From Cladochytrium replicatum (lineage: Eukaryota; Chytridiomycota; Chytridiomycetes; Cladochytriales; Cladochytriaceae): DNA of 64,000 nt. Position 1 is the stretch's first letter, and every line of letters starts with the position of its first letter. The notes below the pieces were generated by a model. That model was not told where the DNA came from. It did not search any database and worked only from the letters and a program-made list of their open reading frames with translations. Shown piece after piece: positions 45,490 through 58,900 of this stretch. A program made the translations under genes and the position numbers. The DNA is taken from the NCBI GenBank assembly GCA_025526935.1, contig JAHLKD010000007.1, positions 726,672 to 790,671 on the forward strand, written 5' to 3'.

Positions 45490-48400
45490 ATGGGTTCAGG
45501 ATCGAATGACGCCACATCTTCGCGGCCGAAGCCATTCACTGGTAAAACGCTGCAGGATTTCGATCTGTACATGGAACAAGTGCAGACTTACGCAAACTTA
45601 CGTGGCGGCGCTGGCACTATGCTTCTCCAAGAACCAATGGCTCTTCCTGATAGTCCGAATTACGAGGCGGAAGGAAATCGCCCACAGCGTCCGATAGTCA
45701 TCACCGGAGCTGCTGGCGGAGCTGCTAACGAAGCACGAGCACAATGGGAAGCAGAACTACGTGAACATTTGGCGATCGTCACACACAACAGTCACTTACG
45801 TACGCAATATCGTGCTGAGATGCAAGATTACCGTGCACAACAAGCGGACAATAACGTCGCAGTTGGAATTCTATGCGAATGTTTCCCAAAACGCGACATG
45901 AATCGAGTCAGAGCTTATGCGTCAGCAAAAGGCAAAGTCGATGGACTTTGCCGAATTTTCAGTGCTGGCGGTCAAGCTCTGATCGAATCTTCTATGTGGG
46001 AGCAACGGCTGGTAGATCTGAAATGTACGAACGGTCAGTCGGCAGAAAGCGTTCAGCAGTTTGTGACCGACCTCACTGAGTTGTTCGAACTCAAACTGAA
46101 CTCTTTACCGGACGAACTCGTAATCAAGGATCTACTAAACCGGTTAGTCGCAAAAATCACGATGCAGACAATTGAACTACGGACCCTCGTACCTTTTCTC
46201 GGAAAAATGATCACTTCTGCGTATGCCGAATGGGAACCGGCGTTAATACAAGATCCAATTGATGCTGCAAATCCGAATGCTCCGCGACCATTCCACCAAA
46301 AGCCAACGCATTACTTCGAAACAGTGTCAAATATCTTGACCGACCTCAACCAATTGGTCCAACTCAACGTCACCATGGATGCCGGTGGGCCGAATGGGAC
46401 AAAGAAGGCCATGAAGGCAAAGGCGAAGAAAGCGAAGGCGAAAGCGAAAGCCAAGGTTGCGAAGTCGGAGGATATTTGTACCTTGCATCCGAACTCGTCT
46501 CACCCCAATGCTCAATGCCGTAAGCAGGGTGCCTCGGGTGGCTCAGGCAGTAGCGGTGGGAGTAGCAGTTCCACTCGGACCAGGCAGTCGCAGGACTCCA
46601 GGTCGTCCACATCTTCTTCTGCAAAGAAGACAGATCTCACATGCAACTTCTGTGGCAAACGAGGACACAAGCAGTCGGCGTGTAAACGCTATCTCACTGC
46701 AAAGAGTCTTTGTTTAGACACGGATTTTCGTGCATTCATTGCCAGCCGTGGCGATGCAGGTGATGATTCGTCGGAGGACGAATCTACCGCCAAACCGGTG
46801 TTGACCAAGAAGGTAATCTTTGACCTTACCCAACCTACTTCTGTTGATAAAGATGCTGACACATACATCGGAAATATGTTTTCGATAGTGAACGCACACT
46901 CGGCACAGAAGGTTGTCCGTGTACATGTTCAAGCAAAGGATCGTGTGGGTTTGCTTGATACAGGCGCAACTGTTTGGATGACACCTAATCGTCATGCCTT
47001 TAGTTCGCTGACGTATACGAATGACGAGGACGTGGTGGAACTAGCGGATAGTCATACAATTCCAGTTTGTGGTTTTGGAGATGTATCTGTAGTTTTACCC
47101 AATGGGCGATTAAGATAATACACAACCACTTATGTTCCTGATCTCGAAGACACACTTGCATCAGTGTGTAGTATCATTGCAGACTCCGGGGACATTGTGA
47201 GTTTCACCAAAGACAAGGTTATCCTCAAGCATGGTGATACGGATGAACACGTTATTATTGGGCGACGGGAATGTTAAGTATTTCGATTGATGGACTGGCC
47301 AATCCAGTCATTGATAGTACAAAAACACAAACGCCCGATATACAGAAATGTCACTCTTCACTGAGCAACATTTCTAACTATTGAACTAAAGCATATAGAT
47401 GATGATCTATACGAGTTTGGATACCTCCGGGTATTTCTTCATGGGTTATATTTATTGCGGCCATAGGTATAGTAAACTGTCATTACTTTTCTATCATCCA
47501 CTTGTAGAAGTGAAGCCCGGATCAGATCACAGCAAAGGTTTACATATGATTAACGCGTTCGTGGGAATCATGTGTGAGAACAATCCTGTTGAGGAGAGCT
47601 AGATCTCACGCACAGCTTAGCATGATTATGCTTCGCTACGCCTGTGAGAAGAAGAGTCAAACCTTATCGCTTCGATCCAGATCTTCCGGAAGGAAAAGCC
47701 AAAACGACAGTACACTTATTTAAGGAGCCTGTGGCGATACACACAAGGAGCATTCTCTTGCGCTAGTACTTGTGACTCGCAATCTTCTTTATTCATCTCT
47801 TAGAAACATTAACCCGTGAATTAGCAACACACACAACCTGAGGATCCAGACCACAGCTTTGTTCAACAGGGAAAGAGATTTGTACTATCTCTATGCTGAT
47901 GTTAGTACCGTCGGAACTCACCAACCGCGGCATGCGATTGCTCAACGAGCTAAAGCAATAGCGGTATCCGCAGAAGGTCTCGATCAGTCGATGGACTTTA
48001 CGTCCGGTGTACGATCTTCTCACGCGATGGGTCTCGATGTAATGTCAGACAACAACATTCGTCAAACGAACGATGATGAATGTCAACGAGCATCTCAAGA
48101 TACAGTTGGAGTGAGCACCAACTTATCGCCAGTGACAGTACACGAACTTGCAAAGTTACACCAGCAGTTTGGTCACATCCACTTACGGACAATCTTTCGA
48201 ACGGCAGAGAAGCTCAACATCAAAATGCCCAAGGTTGAACCGGATGCATTCAATCTTGTCAACAAATCAATTATGCAGAATTGTTTGGTCTGTAGTCGCA
48301 CGAAGCTGAAGCAGAAGCCGATTTATTCTACAATAAGTCGAGCTCCGAGGAAACTTTTCCGTCTGTTTTCCGATGTCGTACGTTTAATCTACGACGGACA

Positions 48401-51274
48401 GAAGAAGAGATATTGGCAGATCATTGTCGACGAACAACCTCGTTTCATCACAATCTACTTCCTGAATCGAAAGAGTGATGCGGTGGATAGTATGATTCGA
48501 CATATCGCTGATGTGGAAAATCGCAATCACCCATTACACGTTGCTGAACTACGTTCCGATTCAGGAGAATTGATTACTAAACGGTTGATCCAATGGTGCA
48601 ATACCAAGATTCCTCGCATCCGCGTCCACCCAGCTCCTCCGTCAGTAAAGGAACTCGATGGTCTATCAGAGCGGAATATACAATCGATCAAGTATATGTC
48701 GGACGCGATGCTGCTACAAGCTGGACTACCACGAACACTTCAATTCGTGCAACTCTCCATCCTATACGCTGCGGTCGTCAAGAACGCTACTTTCCATTCA
48801 GCTGTGAATGCGATTCCGTACTGTGCTTACCTTGACAAGCGGATAGATTTGGCAACTATCCACGCCTTTGGAACACTCGTTAGTTTGTGGATCTCACACG
48901 AACAAAGGTTGGCGCGCAGAATCCGAGACAAGTCTGAACTAGGTCTGTTTCTCGGATACAAGGGTGAAGACCTGAAGATCGTCATAGCACTCAATTTTCG
49001 GACAAACACAATAGGCGAATACTTCCATGTTACGTTCCACGAGGGAGTTTTTGTTGGTTATAATCCTACCCGACAGTTACTCGACGATCTTACGGTACAA
49101 TATCCACTGAAGGCCGGGACATATTTCGATGTTGATCAAATACCAACCGGGGATCAGGGGGTGCAAGAGACGACTGTTGAGTTTGTCTCAGACAATTTCC
49201 CGATTTCTACCGTTGCAGACGAAGAAATCGATGAGGATATAAACGACGACCCCATATATTACCGCTTAGAAGAAGCCGGTGACATGCATGTTGTTGAACA
49301 TTTACATGGACTAGACGATGATGACCCAGACGATGCTGATTATGATCCAAATGCTGATTTATCGACTCCACAATCCATTACTGAAGAATCTCCGAATTTG
49401 TCTTCCTGTATCTCCTGTAGAGGAATATGATGCACAACTCGAAAGTGATCTTCAATTCATTGGAGAAGATGTCGACGAAGCGTATGCAGCAAGAAAACGA
49501 AAACGTCAAGCAAGTGCAAATTTGTCGAACGCCAAAAGGAAACAAAATTCCTTATTTACCCGGTCCGTTCCTAATATCGATTGGACCCTGAAGGCCGATT
49601 CCTCATATCCAACACAACCAATTGCGAATGGAAATATACGGACTGCACCAAAGACTCTTCGTGAGGCTTTATCACGATCCGATGAGGCTCCATTCTGGTT
49701 AGCGGCGATGAAGGAGGAAGTTACACAACTAGTCGGCAACAATACTTGGGCTGAAACGTTTTTACCTGATAGGACGGAATTTATTATCGGGCAAATGGGT
49801 GTTCACATATAAGCTTGACGAACATGGCAATATTACTCGATTCAAAGCACGTTGGGTCGTACGAGGATTTTCACAGATTGAAGGATTGGATTTCGATGAA
49901 ACCTATTCTCCAGTTACGAAAACGTCCACGATCCGTTTTCTGATTGCATTAGCAGCATTAGTCGGCATGATCATATTCCAGTTTGATATCAAGGGTGCAT
50001 ATCTCAATGCGATACTGGAAGAAGAGAACTACGTCGAACTCCCTCATGGTTTCGGACGAGTAGATTTCCAGAATCGACCCATCGTCTGCAGACTTATCAA
50101 AAGTCTGTACGGTCTACACCAGGCAGCTCGAGAATGGTACAAAACTCTTTGGAAACAATATCTCAGTGTTGGTTTCGTGCGGAATATTGCAGACATCTGT
50201 CATTTCTGGCGATACAATCCAACAAATAATACCCGCGAACACACTACCGTTCATGTCGATGATATACTACATTTTTCCACAGATCCAAACGCATATCATC
50301 GGTTTCAGACCGATTTGGAAACTTCGTTCACAGTAGGCAGTACTTCGAAGGCGAAATGGATTCTGAAAATGGAGTTATTGCAGACAACGGAAGGATATTT
50401 CCTTAGCAATGCATTGTACGTAAAGAAGATTCTCGAAGAAGCGAATTTATGGGGTACCAACATCAAACCGACCAAAACACCGATGTCAAAATCATATATC
50501 TTTGATGAGACCACACCAACACTGTCCGATGCCGAGGCAACACAATTTCGATCAATGTTAATGAAGATATCGTACGTGGCGACTAAGACACGACCGGATA
50601 TTTCATACGCAGTCAATATTTTGGCACAACATCAGATTGATCCTCGACAGTCAGAATCAAAGGCTCTCTATCGATTACAACGATATTTACTCGGTACTTG
50701 GGATTACGGTTTACACTATACACGGACTGGTATCACGTCTCCGATGCAGAGACCCGACGGTCTCTACATGTTTGATTCGGCTAACAACCCACAAGGTTAT
50801 GCCGATGCAGACTGGGCGGGCGATGCAGATAGATACTCACGAACCGGTTACGTGGTAATGTTCGCTAATGCGGCAATCAGTTGGCAGTCGATTCGACAAC
50901 AGACTATTGCAGCCTCGTCGTCGGAAGCCGAACTGTATGCGCTGAACGAACTATCGCGTGAGATGAAGTGGATGAAAAATCTTATGACGGGTATTGGAAT
51001 TACGTCGTTCAATCCGCTCCGTTTATGGCAAGACAATCAATCCACCGAGTCTATCGCAAACAATCTGTTCAACAACAAACGGACCAAACACATGGACGTT
51101 CGCGAGAGATTTGTGAATCTCCAAGTTGAACAGAAACATCAGGAGTTACACCATATGGATACTTCTGATATGATCGCGGACATCTTAACTAAACCTCTTG
51201 GAAGTAAATTATACCTTAAACACAGGGGCTCGTTGGGGCTAGTCAGTCAGTCTTCACTTAATATACTATCTTGA
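45490..51274 (+). pseudogene. Family A gag-pol copy A2, broken by indels and a solo LTR
   Basis: Collinear with the intact copy over its whole length. Gag and protease are open from ATG 45,490 to a frameshift stop at 47,118 (one A missing; two further single-base losses within 25 bp would restore the frame). At 47,272 an A LTR is inserted. Integrase resumes at 47,869 and is open to 49,430, where one extra T shifts the frame, and another base is gained near 49,771. RT and RNase H are open at 49,799-51,274 with VHVDDILHF and ADADWAGDADRYSRTGY intact. Not functional as a whole. Confidence 0.9.
47272..47868 (+). repeat. Solo family A LTR with GGGAA target duplication
   Basis: A complete LTR (about 597 bp) sits inside A2 pol, flanked by GGGAA at 47,267-47,271 and again at 47,869-47,873. 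The intact copy has one GGGAA at this place. A 5-bp duplication is normal for Copia integration, and the solo state implies LTR-LTR recombination after insertion. Confidence 0.93.
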
Positions 51275-51401
51275 ACGACCGGCTGGCGATGTCCATACAA
51301 CTCACCTTTATTTCAATAGAATATCAACTTCAGCATTTACAGAAAGTTATGATCGGTTGAGTGATACTCTCGGTTGTACCTATCTAATGACTGAGGGGGT
51401 G

Positions 51402-52000
51402 TGTTAAGTATTTCGATTGATGGACTTGGCCAATCCAGTCATTGATAGTACAAAAACACAAACGCCCGATATACAGAAATGTCACTCTTCACTGAGCAAC
51501 ATTTCTAACTATTGAACTAAAGCATATAGATGATGATCTATTACGAGTTTGGATACCTCCGGGTATTTCTTCATGGGTTATATTTATTGCGGCCATAGGT
51601 ATAGTAAACTGTCATTACTTTTCTATCATCCACTTGTAGAAGTGAAGCCCGGATCAGATCACAGCAAAGGTTTACATATGATTAACGCGTTCGTGGGAAT
51701 CATGTGTGAGAACAATCCTGTTCAGGAGAGCTAGATCTCACGCACAGCTTAGCATGATTATGCTTCGCTACGCCTGTGAGAAGAAGAGTCAAACCTTATC
51801 GCTTCGATCCAGATCTTCCGGAAGGAAAAGCCAAAACGACAGTACACTTATTTAAGGAGCCTGTGGCGATACACACAAGGAGCATTCTCTTGCGCTAGTA
51901 CTTGTGACTCGCAATCTTCTTTATTCATCTCTTAGAAACATTAACCCGTGAATTAGCAACACACACAACCTGAGGATCCAGACCACAGCTTTGTTCAACA
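51402..52000 (+). repeat. Family A LTR, right end of the first tandem array
   Basis: 599 bp with TG...CA ends, preceded by the polypurine tract of A2. It abuts family B pol sequence at 52,001. The 5-bp flanks of the array (AGAAT left of 36,740, AACTC right of 52,000) do not match. Confidence 0.9.
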
Positions 52001-55000
52001 AACTCGTCTATTTTACAGAACTGCATAATTTGCAATCAGACTAAGGCTGTACAAACTCCAATTTACTCAACGCTAAGTCCAGCACTGAGGAAATTATATC
52101 GCCTACATACTGATGCAGTACCAATTGTCCGAAATGGCAAAACAATAGGTCACTGGCAGATTATCGTAGATGAATACAGTTCTCACATCACAATCTACTT
52201 CTTGCAACGAAAGAGCGAAGCCTCTGATAGTATGCTAAGACACATCGCAGATGTTGAAAATAGATTTCTGCCACTTCACGTCTATGAAGTGAGATCCGAT
52301 TCTGGAGAACTATTGTCAAACCAATTCTTGACTTGGTGCAGTAACAAGGTACCACGCATACATGCCCATCCTTCACCTGCATCAGTCAAAGAGCTGAATG
52401 GTCTTGCTGAACGGAATGTCCGTTCAATGAAAGAGATGTACAAGTCTATGCTGAAAACAGCTGGTCTCCCACATACTTTACAGTTCATCAAATTTGCCAT
52501 CCTTTATGCTGCGACTGTCAAAAATTGTGTTTACCATTCTAGAACTAAGAATGTACCACATACTGTTTACTTTGACAAGCTGATTGATCCGGCAATCATT
52601 CACATCTTTGGTATCCTGGTTAGTCTCTGGATCTCTCCAGAACAAAGGTCTAGTCGCAAAGTATCAGAGAAGTCAGAGCTAGGACTATTTCTGGGTTATA
52701 AGGGTGAAGATATGAAAATCATTCATGCTTTGAATCTTAATACCAAACACATAAGCGAACATTTTCATTTTACTTTTCATGAGGGAGTATTTGTTGGCTT
52801 AAACCCAACATCACAAACTTTGAATGACCTCACCAAACACTATCCTATTCCTCAGGGTCAACATGTTGATATTTCAAATTTACCTGATATGAATAGCGAT
52901 AATGACAATACTACAGACTCAGATTCTGATGATAGCGCTAACACCTCATCTGATGAGGAGTTGGATCCCAACCATCGATTTTATCATCGAATGGATATCT
53001 CACAAATGCATGTTACTCCTATGTCCCAACATGATTCAAATGTTGATGACGAGCACGATACCACCAACGACTATAACCATTCGTTAAACATGAACGATGA
53101 CACTTATGTACCACTTTCTGTACCACACGTACAAGAACAAAATGAAGATGATTCCCAAAGTGATTTGGAAGATTTACAATGGATTGGTGAAGATGATGAC
53201 AACGATTATGGATTTGTTGCACACAAAGCCAAACGTCGCAAACTTAAAGGCAAACAACCTATGGTTACTCCAACAAACAAACAGATTTCATCCCCAGCGA
53301 AGACATCCTTTGTTGAGACGTAATATCCCCAATGTCAATGTAAATGAGAAAGCAAAATCGAGTACACCTGACGTTCCTATACCTCAAGGACACTTGAGAA
53401 GTATTCCCAAAACAGTCCAGGAAGCTATGTCGCGACCTGATGAATGGCCATACTGGCTTGCAGCCATGTGTGAAGAAAATCAACAACTTATCAATTTGGG
53501 AACATGGAACAAACGCATCTTGCCAAATGGGAACAACCTTCTCACTGGCAAATGGGTATATTCATACAAACTTGATGAAGATGGCAACATCATCCGATTC
53601 AAGGCACGATGGGTAGTTAGAGGGTTCTCCCAGATACAGGGAATGGATTTCGACAAAACCTATTCTCCTGTGGCGAAAACCACTACAATTCGATTACTAG
53701 TTGCTCTTGCTGCAATTGTCAAATTGCACATCTATCAATTTGACATTACAGGAGCATATCTCAATGCATCACTTGAGGAAGATGTTTATGTTGAAATGCC
53801 TCATGGATTTACAGAGACTGACGAATCTGGCAATCCATTAGTTTGTAATCTTGTCAAAAGCTTATATGGTTTACATCAAGCTGCTAGAGAATGGTACAAA
53901 TGCCTCTGGGCAAAATATGAAGACATGGGATACATCCGTGATCTTTCAGATGCTTGTCATTTCTGGCAAATGAAACCATCTACTCACAGTTCCACTGTGA
54001 AAATACGTGAACACACTACTGTTCATGTAGATGATATTCTTCATTTCTCTCCAGACCCAAATGGCTACCAAGACTTCATGGATGGCTTGAATTCCTCATT
54101 CAAGGTCGGAAGTCACTCTACAGCCAAATGGATTCTGAAAATGCAATTGATCAAAACTACTCACGGTTATTTCATAACCAATGCTCAATATGCAAAGGAA
54201 ATATTGCAGAGATTGAAATTATGGGAATCCAATCTTAAACCAGCCAAAACACCTATTTCTTCTCACTACAAACATGAAACAAGCTTGCCTGTTTTATCCA
54301 AAAATGATGCAACTATTTTTCGCTCGGAACTCATGAAAATCTCGTACCTAGCTACAAAGACCAGACCTGATTTATCTTATGCTGTCAATGTCTTGGCACA
54401 ACATCAGGTTGAACCACGAGTTTGCGAACAAAAGGCACTAGCTCGCCTGCATCGTTACTTATTGGGAACATGGGACTATGGTTTGCATTACACATGCAAT
54501 AACATACCCACTCCCAACGTACACTCTGACGGTGTATATGAGTTTGCATCAAATGAACACATCCCTATGGGATATGCTGATGCAGACTGGGCAAATGATC
54601 CTGCTCGCTATTCCAGGACAGGATATGTTGTAATGTTTGCCAATGCAGCTGTTTGCTGGCAGTCTACAAAGCAACAGGTTATAACTTGCTCTTCCACTGA
54701 AGCAGAGTTATATGCATTGAATGAATTATCACGTGAGATGAAGTGGATGAAAAACGTCATGGCAACCATTGGTATTTCATCCAAAAGTAAGCCCATGATC
54801 CTCTGGCAAGATAATACCTCTACACAGTCTATTGCCAATGACCTGCTTAATGATCACAGAACTAAACACATGGATGTTCAAGAAAAGTTTGTGAATCTTC
54901 AAATTGAGCAGAAGCAGCAGGAACTCAGAGATATTGATACTGAGAACCAAATTGCTGATATTTTCACAAAACCCTTGACATTCAAATTATTTTCAAAATT

Positions 55001-55052
55001 CACACGCGCACTTGGTCTTACACGTCAATCTGATTTGACCCTTGTTGACTAA
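52001..55052 (+). pseudogene. Family B pol (plus-strand element), one frameshift from open
   Basis: Two long frames cover integrase from its CxxC (CIICNQTK), catalytic D-D-E segments (RLHTDAV, RSDSGELL, GLAERN), the acidic linker, RT (VHVDDILHFSP) and RNase H (ADADWANDPARYSRTGYVV) to the stop after DLTLVD. A 4-bp gain near 53,277 (ACAAACAAACAG) shifts the frame between integrase and RT. Base composition is more AT-rich than family A. The gag and protease half is not attached here; a B gag remnant lies at 35,663-36,739. Confidence 0.88.
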
Positions 55053-55137
55053 TACATACATTACCAACAAACAGACGTGCGACTCAACGCTCATACCAAT
55101 ATCCTCATTGTCTACCGCAGCTTTGACTGCGGGGGTG

Positions 55138-55258
55138 TGTTGATGCATGCACATATATGGAACTAGCTACTCCAGTCTTCATCCACTACCGACACGAGGG
55201 GAAATAGCCTTACCAGAGACGTCTGGGACAAGTTCATGCGTAATCATACATTACATGA
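55138..55258 (+). repeat. Family B 3' LTR, first 121 bp, interrupted by copy A3
   Basis: Preceded by the B polypurine tract (GACTGCGGGGGTG). It matches the B LTR from its TG start and breaks after TTACATGA, where an A LTR begins. The remainder should lie beyond the second A array, outside the window. Confidence 0.88.
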
Positions 55259-55857
55259 TGTTAAGTATTTCGATTGATGGACTTGGCCAATCCAGTCATT
55301 GATAGTACAAAAACACAAACGCCCGATATACAGAAATGTCACTCTTCACTGAGCAACATTTCTAACTATTGAACTAAAGCATATAGATGATGATCTATTA
55401 CGAGTTTGGATACCTCCAGTTATTTCTTCATGGGTTATATTTATTGCAGCCATAGGTATAGTAAACTGTCATTACTTTTCTATCATCCACTTGTAGAAGT
55501 GAAGCCCGGATCAGATCACAGCAAAGGTTTACATATGATTAACGCGTTCGTGGGAATCATGTGTGAGAACAATCCTGTTGAGGAGAGCTAGATCTCACGC
55601 ACAGCTTAGCATGATTATGCTTCGCTACGCCTGTGAGAAGAAGAGTCAAACCTTATCGCTTCGATCCAGATCTTCCGGAAGGAAAAGCCAAAACGACAGT
55701 ACACTTATTTAAGGAGCCTGTGGCGATACACACAAGGAGCATTCTCTTGCGCTAGTACTTGTGACTCGCAATCTTCTTTATTCATCTCTTAGAAACATTA
55801 ACCCGTGAATTAGCAACACACACAACCTGAGGATCCAGACCACAGCTTTGTTCAACA
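55259..55857 (+). repeat. Family A 5' LTR of intact copy A3
   Basis: 599 bp, TGTTAAG...TTCAACA. Reading it against 61,221-61,820 I see one substitution near 55,418 and one near 55,448 combined with a 1-base length difference, and otherwise identity. A TATA-like TATTTAAG lies at 55,706-55,713, a plausible core promoter for the genomic RNA. Confidence 0.93.
55706..55713 (+). promoter_or_regulatory. TATA-like box in the A LTR
   Basis: TATTTAAG in the 3' half of the LTR, about 150 bp before its end and 200 bp before the Gag ATG. It is the only clear TATA-like element there and is conserved in most A LTRs; copy A1 has TATGTAAG instead. Confidence 0.4.
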
Positions 55858-55909
55858 CAATAGTTACGAATCGTTGCTTAACACATTTCTTTGGACAACA
55901 ACGAGCAAG

Positions 55910-58900
55910 ATGGGTTCAGGATCGAATGACGCCACATCTTCGCGGCCGAAGCCATTCACCGGTAAAACGCTGCAGGATTTCGATCTGTACATGGAACAAG
56001 TGCAGACTTACGCAAACTTACGTGGCGGCGCTGGCACTATGCTTCTCCAAGAACCAATGGCTCTTCCTGATAATCCGAATTACGAGGCGGAAGGAAATCG
56101 CCCACAGCGTCCGATAGTCATCGCCGGAGCTGCTGGCGGAGCTGCTAACGAAGCACGAGCACAATGGGAAGCAGAACTACGTGAACATTTGGCAATCGTC
56201 ACACACAACAGTCACTTACGTACGCAATATCGTGCTGAGATGCAAGATTACCGTGCACAACAAGCGGACAATAACGTCGCAGTTGGAATTCTATGCGAAT
56301 GTTTCCCAAAACGCGACATGAATCGAGTCAGAGCTTATGCGTCAGCAAAAGGCAAAGTCGATGGACTTCGCCGAATTTTCAGTGCTGGCGGACAAGCTCC
56401 GATCGAATCGTCTATGTGGGAGCAACGGCTGGTAGATCTGAAATGTACGAACGGTCAGTCGGCAGAAAGCGTTCAGCAGTTTGTGACCGACCTCACTGAG
56501 TTATTCGAACTCAAACTGAACTCTTTACCGGACGAACTCGTAATCAAGGATCTACTAAACCGGTTAGTCGCAAAAATCACGATGCAGACAATTGAACTAC
56601 GGACCCTCGTACCTTTTCTCGGAAAAATGATCACTTCTGCGTATGCCGAATGGGAACCGGCGTTAATACAAGATCCAATTGATGCTGCAAACCCGAATGC
56701 TCCGCGACCATTCCACCAAAAGCCAACGCATTACTTCGAAACAGTGTCAAATATCTTGACCGACCTAAACCAATTGGTCCAACTCAACGTCACCATGGAT
56801 GCCGGTGGGCCGAATGGGACAAAGAAGGCCATGAAGGCAAAGGCGAAGAAAGCGAAGGCGAAAGCGAAAGCCAAGGTTGCGAAGTCGGAGGATATTTGTA
56901 CCTTGCATCCGAACTCATCTCACACCAATGCTCAATGCCGTAAGCAGGGTGCCCCGGGTGGCTCAGGCAGTAGCGGTGGGAGTAGCAGTTCCACTCGGAC
57001 CAGGCAGTCGCAGGACTCCAGGTCGTCCACATCTTCTTCTGCAAAGAAGACAGATCTCACATGCAATTTCTGTGGCAAACGAGGACACAAGCAGTCGGCG
57101 TGTAAACGCTATCTCACTGCAAAGAGTCTTTGTTTAGACACGGATTTTCGTGCATTCATTGCCAGCCGTGGCGATGCAGGTGATGATTCGTCGGAGGACG
57201 AATCTACCGCCAAACCGGTGTTGACCAAGAAGGTAATCTTTGACCTTACCCAACCTACTTCTGTTGATAAAGATGCTGACACATACATCGGAAATATGTT
57301 TTCGATAGTGAACGCACACTCGGCACAGAAGGTTGTCCGTGTACATGTTCAAGCAAAGGATCGTGTGGGTTTGCTTGATACAGGCGCAACTGTTTGGATG
57401 ACACCTAATCGTCATGCCTTTAGTTCGCTGACGTATACGAATGACGAGGACGTGGTGGAACTAGCGGATAGTCATACAATTCCAGTTTGTGGTTTTGGAG
57501 ATGTATCTGTAGTTTTACCCAATGGGCGAATTAAGATAATACACAACGCACTTTATGTTCCTGATCTCGAAGACACACTTGCATCAGTGTGTAGTATCAT
57601 TGGAGACTCCGGGGACATTGTGAGTTTCACCAAAGACAAGGTTATCCTCACGCATGGTGATACGGATGAACACGTTATTATTGGGCGACGGGAAAGAGAT
57701 TTGTACTATCTCTATGCTGATGTTAGTACCGTCGGAACTCACCAACCGCGGCATGCGATTGCTCAACGAGCTAAAGCAGTAGCGGTATCCGCAGAAGGTC
57801 TCGATCAGTCGATGGACTTTACGTCCGGTGTACGATCTTCTCACGCGATGGGTCTCGATGTAATGTCAGACAACAACATTCGTCAAACGAACGATGATGA
57901 ATGTCAACGAGCATCTCAAGATACAGTTGGAGTGAGCACCAACTTATCGCCAGTGACAGTACACGAACTTGCAAAGTTACACCAGCAGTTTGGTCACATC
58001 CACTTACGGACAATCTTTCGAACGGCAGAGAAGCTCAACATCAAAATGCCCAAGGTTGAACCGGATGCATTCAATCTTGTCAACAAATCAATTATGCAGA
58101 ATTGTTTGGTCTGTAGTCGCACGAAGCTGAAGCAGAAGCCGATTTATTCTACAATAAGTCGAGCTCCGAGGAAACTTTTCCGTCTGTTTTCCGATGTCGT
58201 ACGTTTAATCTACGACGGACAGAAGAAGAGATATTGGCAGATCATTGTCGACGAACAACCTCGTTTCATCACAATCTACTTCCTGAATCGAAAGAGTGAT
58301 GCGGTGGATAGTATGATTCGACATATCGCTGATGTGGAAAATCGCAATCACCCATTACACGTTGCTGAACTACGTTCCGATTCAGGAGAATTGATTACTA
58401 AACGGTTGATCCAATGGTGCAATACCAAGATTCCTCGCATCCACGTCCACCCAGCTCCTCCGTCAGTAAAGGAACTCGATGGTCTATCAGAGCGGAATAT
58501 ACAATCGATCAAGTATATGTCGGACGCGATGCTGCTACAAGCTGGACTACCACGAACACTTCAATTCGTGCAACTCTCCATCCTATACGCTGCGGTCGTC
58601 AAGAACGCTACTTTCCATTCAGCTGTGAATGCGATTCCGTACTGTGCTTACCTTGACAAGCGGATAGATTTGGCAACTATCCACGCCTTTGGAACACTCG
58701 TTAGTTTGTGGATCTCACACGAACAAAGGTTGGCGCGCAGAATCCGAGACAAGTCTGAACTAGGTCTGTTTCTCGGATACAAGGGTGAAGACCTGAAGAT
58801 CGTCATAGCACTCAATTTTCGGACAAACACAATAGGCGAATACTTCCATGTTACGTTCCACGAGGGAGTTTTTGTTGGTTATAATCCTACCCGACAGTTA

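Noticed and set aside
46370-46624. Repeated antisense frames in family A gag and pol
   Set aside because: Shadows of the Gag-Pol frame that recur in each copy at the same relative position.
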